Below are positions 11,866 to 22,487 of a DNA stretch of 64,000 nucleotides, piece by piece. The position numbers and the translations under genes were made by a program. The stretch lies in contig CM065300.1 of NCBI GenBank assembly GCA_032871835.1, positions 6,033,768 to 6,097,767 on the forward strand. Reading direction: 5' to 3'. This DNA is from Dipteronia dyeriana (lineage: Eukaryota > Streptophyta > Magnoliopsida > Sapindales > Sapindaceae). The notes beneath the pieces were generated by a model, which was given only the letters and a program-made list of their open reading frames with translations, was not told the origin of the DNA and ran no database searches. The first letter of the stretch is position 1; every line of letters starts with the position of its first letter.

Positions 11866-12779
11866 TAGACATGATACCGATTTTGATTCCGGTTCAAAAC
11901 CAACGGTTTCGGTTTCGATTCCGGAGAAAGTAGAACCAGAACTAGAATCGGCCTTTGAAGGTTTCGATTTCGGTTTCAGAATCATCGGTTTCGATTCTGA
12001 TTCCAATTCCGGTTTGGCAATAATGGTGGTTCGGTTCTCAAATTTTTTTTTAAAAATCTATAGATCAGTATTCAGTCATTAGACTTACATTCTCACAAGT
12101 CACAAATACACAAATCACTCTCTCTTAAACCAAATCCAAATCACTATCTCTCACAAATCAACACAACCCGGATATTTATCACACTCTCTCTCTCAAATCA
12201 ACCCAGATGGATCGATGATCGATCATCATCATCTTATTTCTTTTTTCTTCTTTTTCTTCTTCTTTCTTCGTTTGACTAGTCTGAATTCTTTGGAACAACC
12301 GGTCTTCATTTTCGCATCGATTGATCATCACGCCGCGTCTTCATCTTCGTCTGGATTGATTATCATCACGCGTCTTCTTCTTCTTCTTCCTATTTTCTTC
12401 TTCTTTCTTATTTTTTCTTCTTCAAGTCGGTCGATCATAGGTTTGGATTTATGGTCATGGGTTTCGATTTGCGGTGGTGGGTTGAGAGAGAGAATAAGTT
12501 TGATTGAAAGAAAAAGAAAAAGAAAAAGCTACGTTGAAGGCTGAAGGGTTTGAAAGAATAAGAGGTTTTATAAGTGGTGCAAATTAGGGTTGAAAAATAA
12601 TAGAAAAATAATAAAAAAAATTACAGAACACCAAAACAGGAACTGAAACTATGCACTGTAGTGGTTCCAGTTCAGAAACGAAAACCCTGATTCGGTTATG
12701 GTTCAAAATTGAAAACCCCGATTCGGTTATGGTTTTTTCTGTACCTATTCCGGTTCGAATTGAACCGTCACAATGTGTA
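11866..12779. mobile_element. hAT-type MITE, TAGACATGA family, copy 1
   Basis: It is 914 bp long. The left end TAGACATGATACCG and right end (opposite strand TACACATTGTGACGG) are degenerate inverted repeats rich in CGGTTC/GAACCG motifs. It is flanked by 8-bp repeats CCCGAAGG (11858-11865) and CCCGAATG (12780-12787), one mismatch, fitting a hAT insertion. The centre has CT-rich and TCTTCTTC tracts only; the ORF at 12215-12544 is low-complexity. The element interrupts the Tat antisense ORF. A relative lies at 25512-26521. Confidence 0.75.
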
Positions 12780-13920
12780 CCCGAATGGCATCCAAGGAAT
12801 GATCAACATGATTCTTTATCGATAACTCCCAGTTTGATCATATTTTGTTTGTTGCTCGACTCTTCAAATTGAAGAATTCACCGACCGAGAACATCCCACG
12901 TTGAAACTCACTGAGAAGCAAGGCATTATAGGCAAGAGATTTTTTAAAACGATCGGCACCTTGCACCTCTAACTCCAATTTGGCTTCTTTGGAGAGGGGT
13001 TCAACGGTTAACGCTTGACGCTTAAGATCTTCAACTTTACGCTATTAGGATGACTTATCCTCTTCAGCCTCCTGTTCAGTACGAAGCATCGACTATTTAG
13101 CAGCAGATAATAAACCCTCAAGGGACTTCGCTTTATCCCCAGCAAGTGAAGCCCTTTCCTCTGCTTCTAACTGCCTTGCTAAGCATCTATCTGCATGTTC
13201 CTGGCTCATGCTGATTTTCTTCTGGTATAAAGCCTCAACCTCGAGCATAGTTGTCGTCGCTCTCTTTTAACTAAGCTTTCAGACGCTTTATTCGGTCAGC
13301 CTGTGACTGTTGGGTCTGAAAAGCCTCAGAAACTTTGGCCACCATTTACAAAAGAAATGAGATTATAAACTGAAGTTCAAACCGAAAGACCATGAAATGT
13401 TCAATAAAGCGTAACAAAGGATACGTACATAGGCAGTACTGTTAAAGAAGTTTTAAAGCCGCACAGATGCAGCCCCACTTCTGAAACGACTCTAGTGGTC
13501 ATCTTCGATAAATGCACGACTCGAAGACATAGCCTTCAGCATATTTAGGGGGAAGGATCTGTAGATGGATTTGATGTAGTACTAGTAGGAGTGTGGGGAA
13601 TATCCTTGCCCGAGTCATCAAACGGCAGTCCCCAAGTAAATGAACCAGATAAATCTTCAGCAACTCTCTCAGCTTGGACACCCGTAGGATCCTTTATGAT
13701 AATTTCTTCATCACTGGAAGACTCAATGAATGCTACGACCCTAGGAATTTTTGGGAGAGTTCAAGTTGGTGAAAATGATGCTTTTCTCTTTCCAGTTTGC
13801 CTGGAATGAGTGTCAAGATCAGCAGTAGGATCTTCATCACCAACTTCAACCACAATTGGAAAAAATTCAAAAAAAGATGGGACGAGAATGATCAATTGGC
13901 TCAGCGTAAGATTCTCCGAC

Positions 13921-13970
13921 CTTTCCCTTTCCCTTTCCCTTTCCCTTTCCCTTTTCCTTTCCCTTTACGG
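13921..13970. repeat. CCCTTT microsatellite
   Basis: About eight hexamer units. In the antisense frame they encode a Lys-Gly run, so expansion keeps the frame open. Confidence 0.95.
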
Positions 13971-14541
13971 ATGATTGTTCGACAGTAGCCTTAGCAGTCT
14001 GACTTTGTTTTACGGACTCTGCGGTATGACCAGAACCCATGGCTGTATCACTTGCAGCATGGTCATCCGTATCCCAGTCATCAGGCACTCTTTCCTCGCT
14101 GCCAAAACTGCTTGGGATTCCAAGCCAACACGATTCACCTATGGTCTATTGGGGAATCTCCTCAGATGTGTACTCGGGTGCCTGCTCGTCAACTTCGACA
14201 TCATCAGAATCCTCATCTGATTTATTGTTGGGTGGAGAGATTCCCACAGCTTCTTGGTAAACCTCCTCTTTACGGCTTTCTCGAATAATGGACTTCACCT
14301 GGCGAGCTTGAGCATCGCAGATAATTTCCAAGTCATACACTGGAATTTTCAGTTAAAAAAAGAAAGAAAGAAAAGAGGGAATAATAAATGCCAACTCACA
14401 ATGCTTGGGGTGAATAGAAATCTGAGCAAAAAGGTCAGCCTTGATCATCTTCTTCTCATTAAGAAGGTATGACTTACTTTGCTTTTCCAGAGGTCTCATA
14501 ACAGCTCTGGCCATGTTGGCCAATTACCCAGTTGTAAAAAA

Positions 14542-14543
14542 GT

Positions 14544-14574
<31 letters not shown>

Positions 14575-14580
14575 GGGGGG
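14542..14580. repeat. (GT)n followed by a 23-base G homopolymer
   Basis: The tract runs from 14542 to 14557 as GT repeats and from 14558 to 14580 as uninterrupted G. In the antisense frame the tract reads Pro then alternating Thr/His. Confidence 0.95.
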
Positions 14581-15703
14581 TGATTATAGACTTAGGGTGA
14601 GCACAAGTAGCGAGGGATCTTCCGAGTAAGCCGGACACCATCCAGATCAAAGTTGATCGATTGTCCTCAACCCCTTCTAACAAAAAACCAATTATTCTTC
14701 CAAAATTTGTTGGAGGTGGGAAAACCCCAAATGAATCCCTTTTTCTTGCTTTCAGTGGACGTTTCGACTGTCCCATCAATGTCTACTCCATTAGGGATCC
14801 AACTGTCTGGCTGACTGGAGAATAGAAAGTAAGTCCTCGTCCAACCAGATTACCTTAAGGTGTAGAAGTGCCTGATTTCGTGAGGAGTATGCGGGGGTAT
14901 GCCTATTCTCTTCCATATATGCCACATTCACATCAAAATCCCATAACTCTTCGGGGTGAGTTGGGCTGGAGCAATCCCCGCTTTAGCTAGGAATAGAGTA
15001 ATGAAAGGTTAAAGAGGGAGTTTTACACCGCAACAGAGCGTTGCTCCATAGATAGCCACCATTCCGGATGAAGGATTCCATGCGACTCTATCCCTTGTCA
15101 CTTCCAGTAGGACGAGATCCGTATCCAAGTCAAACCGGCAGGAATACTTCTCAATCTCATCTTCACCAACAACATTCGGTTCAATGTCATAAGCACAAAT
15201 ATGCTCATTGGAAAAGTGTATGCAAGACACACGATGTTCTTCATCTATATCCTTTTCATTCAACATTTGAACTCCAACTCAAGCATCACGATTCTGTTTT
15301 GTATACTTTCCCATTCTCTTCCAAGATCGTAAATTGTTACGAGAAGTTTTGGAATCAGATGCAGAGGAAACTTCATGATGAAGCCCTGAGACATTTTCCT
15401 TCAAGAAGTAAGGCTGATCAGAGGGTGTATCCCCCATCAACCTATAAAAATGGGAAGCCGTAAAGGTATTGCCTTTCTCAAGAGCCTTCATCGTAAAAAC
15501 AAAAGGACGGTGCCTAGCAACAGGGTCCATTAAAACTAACATTGAGTTGAAACTTTGAGGTGCTTGGTAAACGGATGAACGAATCCCTGAGAATATTTGA
15601 TGTGAAATGAAACAGAAGGAAGCAGGAAAGGAGAATTTTTTTAGGGTTTTTTCTCTCTTAATCTAAAAAGGAGACAAATGATCCAAAAAGTTGTTTCGTG
15701 TTG

Positions 15704-15712
15704 ATTTAAATA
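15704..15712 (-). promoter_or_regulatory. TATA-like box upstream of the Tat antisense ORF
   Basis: On the minus strand TATTTAAAT lies about 160 bases before the ATG at 15542, with CT/poly-T leader sequence between. This is a normal plant promoter geometry, but it is a motif-only call. Confidence 0.35.
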
Positions 15713-16134
15713 GAAAGGCTAGTGGCTTCAAAATTTGAAACCTAGGGTTAGATTCGTGGAAAAGCGGGAAACGAAAAGGCATGAGAAATGATGGGGATGA
15801 CACATTAGATGACCAGGGAGTCATGTCCCATTAATGCCTTCAGGATTAGCAAACTAAAAAAGGACAAGTGGCAGGAGTATGGGGCATCAGGCCGTCAGAA
15901 CATCTAAATGTCACAATCAGTGGGATTTCATGTGAAAGACAAAACATGCGTGCATGGATGCCATTAAGACATGTCATTAATGTTTCGAAGAAACGAGGAA
16001 TAATAATTTCCTGATTTACGAAGTAATAATGAGGAAAAACAACCAACGAAGCCATCATAGTTAGAAAAACGTGTTAAGAACTTTTGCCAAGTGAAGAGTA
16101 AGTTGTACTCGACAAAAGTATTTTATGGGGGTAT

Positions 16135-16155
16135 TGTTATATGTAACTTTTGTTG
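16135..16155 (+). repeat. stub of the Tat 3' LTR
   Basis: TGTTATATGTAAC follows a purine-rich run (TATGGGGGTA). This is the expected polypurine tract / LTR start. Within about 20 bases the sequence passes into MULE DNA. Confidence 0.55.
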
Positions 16156-17863
16156 AAAGCACACATCATCACAAAACCACGTAAGCAAAGACATTTCATC
16201 AGAGAAATGAAAACCAGATCATCAATATGGCATATGGCACCCTTCAAGCAATCCAAAAACCACTCACACGAAAGGTTGTTTTCTAAGTCACCGTACCCAA
16301 AAGCAATTGGATACACCTGTTCGTTCCCATCTTATGGGATTGCAACAAATATCGTACCCCCGAATCTTCCCTTTAAATGGGTACCATCTACTGTAATAAC
16401 TGGACGTATATACCTCAAGAATCCTATGAGTGAGGCATCCAACGACATGAAAAAATAGAGAAATTTACCATCTTCGTTGCACTGTAAGTTAGTTATTGTG
16501 CAGGGATTTTGTTGCTCTAACACGTAACCAAATGGTGATAGTAGTTTGAAGGTTTCCTCACGTGTTCCATAGGTCGATGACAACGCATATTGCAGGCACC
16601 ATACATTGTTTTCATATTGGTGATTATATCCTTCGGACGCATTAGTCCACTATCCTGTTGTTGAAGTCTAGGTGCAACCACTTCTCTAATTATGACTGCA
16701 CTAGCTTATCGGTGACGGCAGTGAATCTCCTCCAAAGGACAAGTGTGCTTGTTGACAAAACTTCTTACTTGAAAGCATGTCCCTTCATCTCTCCTCATTG
16801 CTCTTAATTTCCACGTACAGTTGTCCATCAAACAAACCAAATGTAACATTGTCTTATTCGACCTTTTCACCTTCCACTCGAAGTTCTGCCGCATTGCAAA
16901 ATGCCCAATTAGTCTCTTCAAATCCTTTTTAGTAGGAAAAAATTGTCCTTTATATATCATGCTTATAGGGTTTTTTTTAACCGAGTTCCTGTTTCCACCC
17001 ATACCAAACGAGTATGATTCTGCTCCTGGAATAACCCACATTGTGACATTATCAGAATCATATGGAATTACATTAGGACGGACCTCGAAAGTCTCAGCTA
17101 TATCTAAAGTACTGCAACTAAATCTGTGTACACGTCTTGCAGGTCTTTCCGGTTCGACAGCCTCTTCCTATTCCTCATTGTTAGCTACATTATCAACCGT
17201 ATGCAAATTTTCCTCATCATCCACCTCATGTATCGTCCAAACATTCAGTTCACTGTTCTGCTCACTGTTCATGTCATTGTACATGTCATTGTAATGATGG
17301 TTGAACTGTCTATCATTCATCTCAATTTGACATCCAAACACATCGTCGAATTAAGGTTCAACTAATTCACCATTGTCGGCTACTTTCGGTGGGACACCAC
17401 ACAGGTTTTCTTGACCGTCAATCTCACTTTATTCTGTGAACAACTGGTTGCTTCCGCCTGACGATCGAAATTGTTGGGTGTTATCACAATTAGGGATTTC
17501 TTCACCAATGACACCTCTTATTGCCCTCTCAATTAGACTAACACATACTTGAAGGATCACCCTATCTTCCCCTAGCATAAATTGAACATCATCGCCGTTT
17601 CTTATAAACGTGCGACATGTAGTCCCATGAACCATTGATATATACTATCGATCTGCACTGTATTTTTTCACATCATACTTCACAACGGTTTGCACGATCA
17701 ACACCTATTATTGGTAAGTCATACTCTTTGACACATACATTCCTTGGTTATCATAACCAAAAAACCTCTAACTTCCATTGGGTAACTGCTCCCATCGACC
17801 GTTGTCAGAGATGACTATTCTCACCCAATTCATTTTATTGTCAAAATCATCATCACAAACCAT
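16150..17863 (-). pseudogene. MULE (Mutator-like) transposase, N-terminal and part of the catalytic core, broken
   Basis: The minus frame starts at the ATG complementary to 17861-17863. An N-terminal region with stops is followed by an acidic linker. The DNA-binding domain (about 16990-16730) has FFPTKKDLKRLIGHFAMRQN, CTWKLRAMRRDE and FVNKHTC. After a frameshift near 16590 comes the MULE core: RYIRPVITVDGTHLKGRFGG with the first catalytic Asp, then YPIAFGYGDLENNLSCEWF and HIDDLVFIS just before the second Asp. A TAA (16332-16334) interrupts the core. The gene then ends at the junction with the Tat LTR, so the remaining catalytic residues and SWIM finger are missing. It is non-functional. Confidence 0.85.
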
Positions 17864-18760
17864 TATTAACAATATCCAAATTGAAATTAAAATAACAACA
17901 AAAAACCTCGAATTGTAGAAAAAAAACGTACAAAATTAATTTCAAACGCATCGGTCAAAACTAACTTAAAGCTCGATCCCATATAAAAACGGCTTGGCAA
18001 ATTAAAACCTTGGAAACAATAAAAAAAAAACCTTTGAAATGATTAAACAAAAGCTCAGAAATAAGAAACAAAATCGCATAAATGAATAATAAAAAGCTCG
18101 AAAATGGAGAAAAAAAATCTCAAAAATCATTAATAAAAACTCGAAAATCATTAAAAAAACTCAACCACTTCAACAAAGTCTCGGAAAATTAAAAAATAAG
18201 CTCGAACCAATTCAACAAATTCTCGAATAATAATAATAAAACCTCGAACCAATACAAAAAATTCTCGGAAAAGTATAATAAAAGGCTAAAAGCTTGACCC
18301 AATACAATAAAATATCGGAAAACCATAATAAAAGCTTGATCTAATACAACAAAATCTCAAAAAAGCATAATAAAAACTCGATCTAATACAAAAAAAAATC
18401 TCTGAAAACCATAATAAAAGCTCGACACAAGACAATAAATTCTCGGAAATGCTTAATAAAAACTCGATCCAATACAACAAAATCTCGAAAAATGAGAAAA
18501 AAAGCCTCGACCCAATACAACAAATTCTCAGAAAATAAGAAAATAAACCTGGTGCACATTCTGGAGACTAAATGTTCATGCATTTGTCATGAATTCTTTT
18601 TGGGAGATCACAAATATCTGTTACCTCAGATTCGAAAAATGTTTCTGAGAAGCACTTACATCGATTTCCAGACTACTTTTTTGGAGAGAGAATTAAACTT
18701 CTCTTTTTGAAACCAAAGATGAAAGCACAAATACAACTTTTAGGAATATGTGTTTTTTAA
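17864..18760 (-). mobile_element. 5' subterminal part of the same MULE, with tandem repeats
   Basis: Upstream of the transposase, about 18030-18545 is an array of degenerate ~42-base units. Each unit has a core like CTCGACCCAATACAACAAA and then TCTCGGAAAA...ATAAT. At least nine units are recognisable between 18170 and 18545. Repeats between the terminal repeat and the transposase promoter are common in MULEs. The outer terminal inverted repeat was not identified. The ORFs here are shadows of the array. Confidence 0.6.
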
Positions 18761-19609
18761 ACATAAGTTATTAAACTGGTGACATCATCACAACACAAGA
18801 AAAAAAGTAACAATCATCGCCATTTCTACTACTTATTATTTATTTATTTATTTATTATAAATTATGTATTTTTTTTATAAAATATGTCTCTTGACCTGGA
18901 GAATGTTAAAATTTATTAAACAATAGGTAAGATATTGGAGGTAAATTAAAACATTGATACCAAATCCATCTTGTGTATGAGTAATGGCAACATTTGAGAT
19001 CGGAAGCATTGAATCAGACATTTCGCATGGCAAGCAATATGTGGATCTACCCTTCTTTTCCTGATGGCAATCTTCCCGTCTTCATGTGTCCCGTCTCTTC
19101 CATGGGTAAAATAATGTTTTATTTTCTATCTCCGAATGATAATTGGTAGTAATTGCAATGGATTAAGCCGTTTAGTTTAGTTTTGTTGTTTTTGTTTTCC
19201 AAAAAGGCTATGATCATAGTTTTGGAGTTGCGTTGTTTGAATCAAATCAAGTCTTATTGTTTAGTGTTTTGTGTCTGAAATTTGTGCATTTTGGATATGT
19301 CTGAGTGCTAATTGTGTGACAAATGACGAGAATGAGAAATAAAATCATAACAAGATCATCTCTCCAATTAGTTTCTGAAATTTGTAACTATTATATATTC
19401 TTAGTCGCTGATCCTCTCTCTTTGTGACTATGTTTATAAGAGGCCCCGAAAAAAATGATTCATGTAACAATATGGGTACTCCTAACAGTTCCATTAACAA
19501 TTTGAGATTTAAATTGTTCTAAATTTTCTGTTTCTCAACACACTTTTTTCTATATAATCAGTGTTGTTACTGATATATGAGGTTGAAATGATGATGCAAC
19601 CTTTAATAA
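18761..19609. other. intergenic or intron of the PGG pseudogene
   Basis: It contains a TTTA microsatellite (18832-18855) and AT-rich unique DNA. A short stretch at about 18980-19110 looks exon-like but could not be matched to ankyrin repeats. Confidence 0.4.
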
Positions 19610-20900
19610 GAGAAACGAAAAACGCAAAAGGTCAAACATCTTAAGAGTTGTTCACCATAGAACATACAGAATTACTGGGAGTGGAGAAAAGTGGACGAAG
19701 AAAACAGCTTGGATGAAGAACACATCTACCTCATATATGGTTGTTACCACTCTCATCACAACTGTGGTATTCTCGGTTCTTACTATTCCTGGCGGTAACA
19801 ATGATAAAACTGGAATACCCATTTGTCTAATGGAGACTGCATTCCATGCGTTTGCTATATCAAATGCCATTGCATTGTACTTCTATTCAATCTCCATTCT
19901 AATGTTTCTATCCATCCTCACATTGGGTTACATAGATGGATTTTCAGAGATCTTTGCCTCTCAAGTTGATAGTTGGTCTCTAGGCTCTCTTCATATCGGT
20001 AAAAGCCACGATGATAACTTTCAGCTCAACCTTTTTCTTACTTGATCATTATAGTTCAAATTCAATATCCCTAGTTAATTTCATGTTTGTATCGGTGCCA
20101 ATACTGCAATTAACAGAGCTGGCCCTGCTTTATTGCTAGAGGGGCAGCTGGCCCGGGCCCATTTTATAAAGACCAGATTTTATGTTTTGATATTAATTTA
20201 GGGATCCATTTTTATGTTTCTATATTAGTTTAAGGGTCTATATTCATTTTTATATGTTTTGAGTATTAGTTTATGGGTCCATTTTTATTTTATTTCAGAT
20301 TATAAATATCCAAATATTTGTTTTGAGTATTGATCAAACTATTTGGAATTAAAGAGGTCTATAAAAAGTTTAAAAGTTTTTTTAAAAAAAATTGGGCCAA
20401 GATAAAATCCAAAAAAAAATGTTTGTTTTTCGTATACGGTCTAATAGGGTTTCTTGTTTCAAAATTTATCATTTCTTTTAGCCTCTCTACTCTTAACTCA
20501 ACACTCTTTTTTCTACTCATAACTCATCTGTCTTCTTCTGTTTCAGTCCAGTGTTCCTCATTTGAGTTATTTCACTTCAATCTTCGAATTTTCGTTACGA
20601 ATTTTCGTTACAAATTCTTTCGGATAATTACTTTTTGATATATATAAATTATATATAATCCTATTATACTAAAAAAAAATCTGATTTTGTTTTTATTTTT
20701 CGATTTTTGTTTTCGATTTAGATTTTTCTTCATTTGATATATCATAGGGCCCATTTTCCAATTTCCAAAATTTTTCGCCTCGAGCCCCAAAAACGTCAAG
20801 GCTGACCCTGCTACAATATTCCCTACTGAGAGACATTCTCTACACGACTTGTCGATCTAGGTTTCTATCTACTGTAGCCAAGTAAATGATAGAAGCTATT
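19610..20900 (+). pseudogene. ankyrin-repeat / PGG-domain membrane protein, last exon only, broken
   Basis: The PGG domain is clear: MKNTSTSYMVVTTLITTVVF, then TIPGGNNDKTGIPICLMETA and FAISNAIALYFYSISILMFL. These are the hydrophobic segments found at the C-terminus of plant ITN1/ACD6-type proteins. Upstream in another frame is NAKGQTS-stop-ELFTIEHTELL, the usual lead-in. Lesions: TAA at 19642-19644, a frameshift near 19680, a second near 19935, a TAG at 19981-19983 and a hAT-like insertion at 20114-20810. After the insertion, YSLLRDILYTTCRSRF resumes to about 20880. The ankyrin repeats are not found upstream. It may be a partial duplication of a gene elsewhere. Confidence 0.8.
20114..20810. 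mobile_element. hAT-like non-autonomous element inside the PGG exon
   Basis: The termini are inverted: CAGAGCTGGCCCTG at the left and, on the opposite strand, CAGGGTCAGCCTTG at the right. Purine-rich CAG...GGCCCTG ends are typical of a common plant hAT/MITE group. Flanking octamers are similar but imperfect (TGCAATTA / TACAATAT). The PGG reading frame is picked up again on the right. The interior is AT-rich and has no transposase. Confidence 0.65.
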
Positions 20901-21307
20901 TACCATCTGTCATGGAAATCTCTCAATTAGATATAAATGAATTCTCACTGTTTATGATTTGACACAGCGAGGTATGATGAAAATAAGAATTATCACTCCG
21001 TCGAACCTGAGACACATTCAGAAGAACATTGATGTAGCGACCGGTAGTTACCCAAGCATAAACTGTTATGCAATGACCACCATTCCCTAATCTTCATTAG
21101 AAAATGATGTTCTCGAATCCAAAACAAATAAATGTTTCAAATGAACAATTTTATTATTTCAATTAAAGCTTACAAATAATAATTCAGACTCTTAGCTTAA
21201 ATATCAAACTACCCAAATCGTCTAGGATTGAAGATTCTTAAATTGATTAAAATAGAAAAGTTCAAACTTACCATAATCCTCTGGGATATGATTTATGAAC
21301 CCTAAAG
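20901..21307. other. intergenic, nothing recognised
   Basis: Unique-looking sequence with no reading frame, RNA or terminal repeat that I can support. Confidence 0.5.
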
Positions 21308-21845
21308 GCCCGCTTTAGTTTTTGTTTTTTTAAAATAAAAATGAAAATAAAAACAGTGTTTTTGGTTTCAGTTTCGAATTATGAAAACTCGTCTGATAGC
21401 ATCTACTGAAAGCTGTATTTTGAACATGAAAATGGAAAAAACGTGTATGGTAAGTTAACCAAAAACTATTAAAAATTGAAATATCAATTTTGACATTTTG
21501 TTTAATATTATTACAACTATAAACAAATTGATTACATAATTAACCAATATAATTTTTGTATTGTAATTTTTAAATTAAACAAAAGTAACACATTAAAAAT
21601 TAATTCATAAAAACATATCAAAAAATGAATTAATCAAAACTAAACTCTTAAATTATAAATAAATAATTACAATATATATATTATAATAAAAATATAATTG
21701 TATATATTATATTAAAATATATACATATATAAAATATAGATTATTAAATATATTATAATATTATATATTATATTTTTTATATTATATATTACTTATATGT
21801 TATAATATATATTTATATATATATAAACTATATTTTCATATTACA

Positions 21846-21887
<42 letters not shown>

Positions 21888-22207
21888 ATATTAATATTAT
21901 ATAATATATAATATATATATAAGATGGACACTTTGGTCATTTGAAAATCTTGTCTCGTTTTGTCATAACCATATGAAACACATAATAGTACAATTAATAG
22001 TTTAAAAAAGCGATTTTTTTATATTAAAAAATTTAAAAAAAAATGAAAAACAAAAACAAAAACAAAAAATAAATATTTTATGTTTTTCAAATCTTTCATT
22101 TTTAATATTGGTTTTTTTATTTTCGAAAAAAAAATGAAAAAAAAACGCGTTTTCGAAATCATTTTTAAAAAATAAAAACTAAAACAGACTGAAAAACAGC
22201 TGCAAGA
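21308..22207 (-). mobile_element. AT-core MITE family, copy 1 (inverted relative to copies 2 and 3)
   Basis: The outer arms carry AAAATGAAAAT / ATTTTCATTTT tracts and a conserved subterminal block (TTTGGTTTCAGTTTCG, then AAGCTGTATTTTGAACATGA). They surround a several-hundred-base core of TATATA repeats. The same arrangement occurs at 22688-23520 and 24296-25282 in the opposite orientation. It is non-coding; the superfamily is uncertain, hAT or Mutator being possible. Confidence 0.6.
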
Positions 22208-22487
22208 CACCTAAATTGACTAAAAAAAACTCAAAATTGCCTAAAAAGTAATTTGAATTATTGACAAAAACTAAGGAAATTCTAAACAGATTTATTAGAA
22301 TATATTAAAAACAAATTACAAAATAAATCCAACTATAATTGATCGAAATTTTCCGGACATCATATTTCACAATCTCAACAATTTTTTTTTTAAAGAACAA
22401 TCTTTACATTCATTCAAGTTATGCTTGTTATCTGGTTCATTTTCGTTATTTTGTATCTAATCAAAATGAAATTGGCTCGAACTAAAA

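Larger units (their letters stand above)
11631..15542 (-). pseudogene. antisense ORF of the Tat element (putative gypsy-type / Transposase_28-like protein), broken
   Basis: The minus-strand frame starts at the ATG complementary to 15540-15542 (MLVLMDPVARHRPF) and can be followed leftward with stops and shifts. A block at about 14990-14690 (FLAKAGIAPAQL, HIWKRIGIPP, IRHFYTLR, FPTSNKFWKNNWFFV) resembles the plant domain named putative gypsy-type transposon. Next come an acidic Ser/Asp-rich segment, a Lys-Gly repeat from a CCCTTT microsatellite (13920-13970), and a helical Lys/Glu-rich region (13350-12850). After a MITE insertion, a tail (RAQIKEWRAYCHSQ, GWMTKWMRLLGLR) continues to 11631. Its function in Tat elements is not established. 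At least eight stops are present. Confidence 0.65.
7341..16155 (+). mobile_element. Ty3/gypsy Tat-lineage retrotransposon, 5' truncated
   Basis: In order on +: end of protease/linker, reverse transcriptase, RNase H, a second archaeal-type RNase H, integrase, a long 3' spacer, a long antisense reading frame, a polypurine tract (GGGGG within 16127-16131) and the first ~20 bases of the 3' LTR (TGTTATATGTAAC from 16135). The two RNase H domains and an antisense ORF between pol and the 3' LTR are known marks of the plant Tat group. The 5' LTR, primer site and gag are missing. The left end abuts a hAT core and the right end a MULE, so both ends are deletion or rearrangement junctions. Confidence 0.8.

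Noticed and set aside
12215..12544. 109-codon + strand ORF rich in Phe, Leu and Ser
   Set aside because: It is low-complexity TTC/CTT tract in the middle of a MITE with no homology features.
14039..14288. Three overlapping + strand ORFs
   Set aside because: Shadows of the acidic segment of the Tat antisense ORF.
15068..15463. 131-codon + ORF opposite the Tat antisense frame
   Set aside because: The minus frame has family-like motifs here; the + frame has none.
16081..16140. A full 3' LTR of the Tat element
   Set aside because: Only about 20 bases after the purine tract look like LTR; MULE coding sequence follows at once.
18286..18583. Minus-strand ORFs with Phe/Tyr/Leu-rich repeats
   Set aside because: They are readings of the 42-base MULE subterminal array.
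21850..21900. (TA)n runs as a replication origin or matrix attachment site
   Set aside because: They recur in each AT-core MITE copy, so they are a property of the transposon; no evidence for an origin.
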